Below are positions 62,872 to 64,000 of a stretch of DNA of 64,000 nt, piece by piece. The stretch's first letter is position 1; every line of letters begins with the position of its first letter. Position numbers and translations under genes: made by a program. The stretch covers positions 23,046 through 87,045 of the forward strand of contig PKUJ01000020.1 of NCBI GenBank assembly GCA_002869565.1, read 5' to 3'. Origin of the DNA: Arcobacter sp. Lineage in GTDB: Bacteria; Campylobacterota; Campylobacteria; Campylobacterales; Arcobacteraceae. Under the pieces are notes generated by a model that saw nothing but the letters and a program-made list of their open reading frames with translations, made no database searches and was not told the origin of the DNA.

Positions 62872-63460
62872 TTATAAAAAGAATAAAAAGCATCAAACTA
62901 TTTGGAGCTACATAAGAAGAAATCCTCACTTTAGAGTAGGTGAAATTATTATGGTATGCGATGTAAGTCTTGGCTACTTTAAAAAATATATTAAAGAACT
63001 TGAAGCAGCTGAATATATAGTTTTGAGAAGTAAATTTATAAGACCTTATTCTAATAGAGAATATAGCCTACTAAATAATACAGGTGCTGCTGCTCCAAAA
63101 ATAATTCCAGAGGGTTTACTTGATGAGAATACAGGAAAAACAATAGTTTTATATGAGGAAAAAGTTGTACATATGCCTGAATTGTTACCTGATATTTTAG
63201 AAGCAATGAAAACAAATGATTCAGCTACGAAAGTAGAACTTTGCAAAGCAGCTGGTGTCACAAGGAAGAAGCTCAATGATTGGTGGAAGGTTATAGAAAA
63301 ACTTGGAGTAATCAAAGACAAGTTTTGTGAGATGGGGAATCAAAAGATTGTGGATGTTTACATTTTCGATTCCAAAAGAGTTCGAGAAATCATCAAAGAG
63401 TTAAAAAATGGTGCATATAGTGAAGATGAGCCAGAACTGAGAAACTTATGGATGCATTAG
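62843..63460 (+). CDS. Prophage protein with two winged-helix-like regions
   Basis: The 205-residue protein has an N-terminal HTH (FRVGEIIMVCDVSLGYFKKYIKE) and a second one (ATKVELCKAAGVTRKKLNDWWK, near residue 130). It lies directly after B, the region of regulatory and semi-essential early genes in Mu. No specific family recognised. Confidence 0.6.
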   Translation: MSHLNQKKLNYKKNKKHQTIWSYIRRNPHFRVGEIIMVCDVSLGYFKKYIKELEAAEYIVLRSKFIRPYSNREYSLLNNTGAAAPKIIPEGLLDENTGKTIVLYEEKVVHMPELLPDILEAMKTNDSATKVELCKAAGVTRKKLNDWWKVIEKLGVIKDKFCEMGNQKIVDVYIFDSKRVREIIKELKNGAYSEDEPELRNLWMH

Positions 63461-63699
63461 AACTTTTAAAAGATCAACTTGAAAGCAAGAGCTTAGGAAA
63501 GATTGCCAAAGAGTTGGATGTATCAAAAACTTCTCTTTGTTTAATACGAAGTAAAAAATATCCTAATCCACAAAAGATGTATAAAAGGATTATGGATATG
63601 TATGGAAGTAGTCAAGAAATAATTGGAATAAGCGTTGATTCTAAAGATGGAATAGAAGATATTGTAAATATGGTGAAGGAGATTGAATGTATGAGATAG
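63448..63699 (+). CDS. Small prophage HTH protein
   Basis: The 83-residue protein has an HTH (LGKIAKELDVSKTSLCLIRS, about residues 17-36). It overlaps the upstream gene by 13 bases and the downstream one by 13 bases. It is probably an early regulator. Confidence 0.6.
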   Translation: MDALELLKDQLESKSLGKIAKELDVSKTSLCLIRSKKYPNPQKMYKRIMDMYGSSQEIIGISVDSKDGIEDIVNMVKEIECMR

Positions 63700-63836
63700 A
63701 AATACTTATATTTTTTGTAATGTTTGCTGCTTTTTTGGGCTTCATATGTGGAGTAATTTTCGCAAATTCTCTTGCGAACAATGAAAAAATGCCATTACCA
63801 AAAATGAAGAAAATGAAGAAAAAGGGGAAATTATGA
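63687..63836 (+). CDS. Small prophage membrane protein
   Basis: The 49-codon frame starts at 63687 after GGTGAAGGAGATTGA. It has one membrane helix (ILIFFVMFAAFLGFICGVIF) and a lysine-rich tail. The stop overlaps the next start (ATGA). Confidence 0.6.
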   Translation: MYEIEILIFFVMFAAFLGFICGVIFANSLANNEKMPLPKMKKMKKKGKL

Positions 63837-64000
63837 GTGAGGGAGATTTAGTACATATGAAGCGGATGAATACTTCAAGTGGTTTGACAATTACTATTAG
63901 GGTAGGTGTTATTAGTTTAGAAGTAAGCAAGGAAAAAGCTGAATATATCTGTCGAATGTTAGCTCATTTTTTAAATCTTGAAATAGTAGGGAAACATCAA
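63833..64000 (+). CDS. Prophage protein, cut by the window end
   Basis: The frame starts MSEGDLVHMKRMNTSSGLT after AAAGGGGAAATT and is open for 56 codons to the end of the window. No family can be assigned from this part. Confidence 0.5.
   Translation, partial: MSEGDLVHMKRMNTSSGLTITIRVGVISLEVSKEKAEYICRMLAHFLNLEIVGKHQ

Larger units (their letters stand above)
56893..64000 (+). mobile_element. Mu-like transposable prophage, left part
   Basis: The element begins with TGTATAAAAAG at about 56893 and continues to the window end. It has the Mu gene order: repressor on the minus strand, a divergent early operon with a gp16-like regulator, transposase A, target-activation ATPase B, then small regulators. 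The right end, and thus target duplication, cannot be seen. Morphogenesis genes are not in the window. Confidence 0.8.

Noticed and set aside
1..64000. CRISPR array, rRNA genes, insertion sequences
   Set aside because: No regularly spaced repeats, rRNA segments or IS-type transposase genes were seen; the only transposase is that of the Mu-like prophage.

Overview
The window is very AT-rich and densely coded. It reads as a chromosome segment of a Campylobacterota bacterium, most likely of the Arcobacter group. The signs are periplasmic Tat-exported formate dehydrogenases with their companion iron-sulfur and TorD-like genes, a TupABC tungstate importer, a complete selenocysteine system and typical epsilonproteobacterial codon use. 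The species call is inference from gene content.

Layout. 1-5.4 kb: molybdopterin adenylyltransferase (mogA), an SLC13-type transporter, selB, selA and tRNA-Sec. 6-7.3 kb: an AbiEii-type toxin-antitoxin pair. 7.3-13.1 kb: a selenium-flavoured locus with selD, a double-cubane-cluster protein and its ATP-dependent activator, a yedF-like gene, and an operon of an exported transglutaminase-fold protein with MerT-like and MerP-like genes. 13.1-17.9 kb: a small, previously mobile integron cassette array read on the minus strand, with three cassettes whose core sites match one another exactly and a trace of an integrase gene. 17.9-20.1 kb: hipBA and a Panacea-domain protein. 20.3-25.3 kb: a CDF metal exporter, an HPP protein and a three-gene sensory operon (binding protein, histidine kinase, response regulator). 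25.4-45.9 kb: three related selenocysteine formate dehydrogenase clusters, the middle one partly broken. 46-52.4 kb: an operon with fdhD, a modE-like regulator, a NifS-fold gene, moeA and tupABC. 52.4-56.9 kb: ordinary genes. 56.9 kb to the end: the left part of a Mu-like prophage inserted in a dinB-like gene.

How it works together. Nearly everything a tungsten- or molybdenum-dependent selenoprotein formate dehydrogenase needs is here: metal import (TupABC), cofactor assembly (MogA, MoeA), sulfuration (FdhD, possibly the NifS-fold protein), selenocysteine synthesis and decoding (SelD, SelA, SelB, tRNA-Sec, three UGA codons each followed by a hairpin), chaperones (TorD-like), Tat export and electron-transfer subunits. 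Two short palindromes tie the parts together. One (ATATGC-N7-GCATAT) occurs six times, only at formate dehydrogenase units and the fdhD-tup operon. The other (GGTAAA-N6-TTTACC) occurs at the three formate dehydrogenase clusters and in both divergent promoter regions of the selenium locus.

The strongest candidates for something undescribed are (1) the selD / double-cubane / yedF / transglutaminase-MerTP locus, whose two divergent promoter regions repeat the same elements in the same order with similar spacing, together with a SelD that has leucine where Cys or Sec is expected, and (2) the integron remnant, which includes a GC-rich cassette with no open frame made of nested hairpins and a PIN-domain gene broken by a stop codon.
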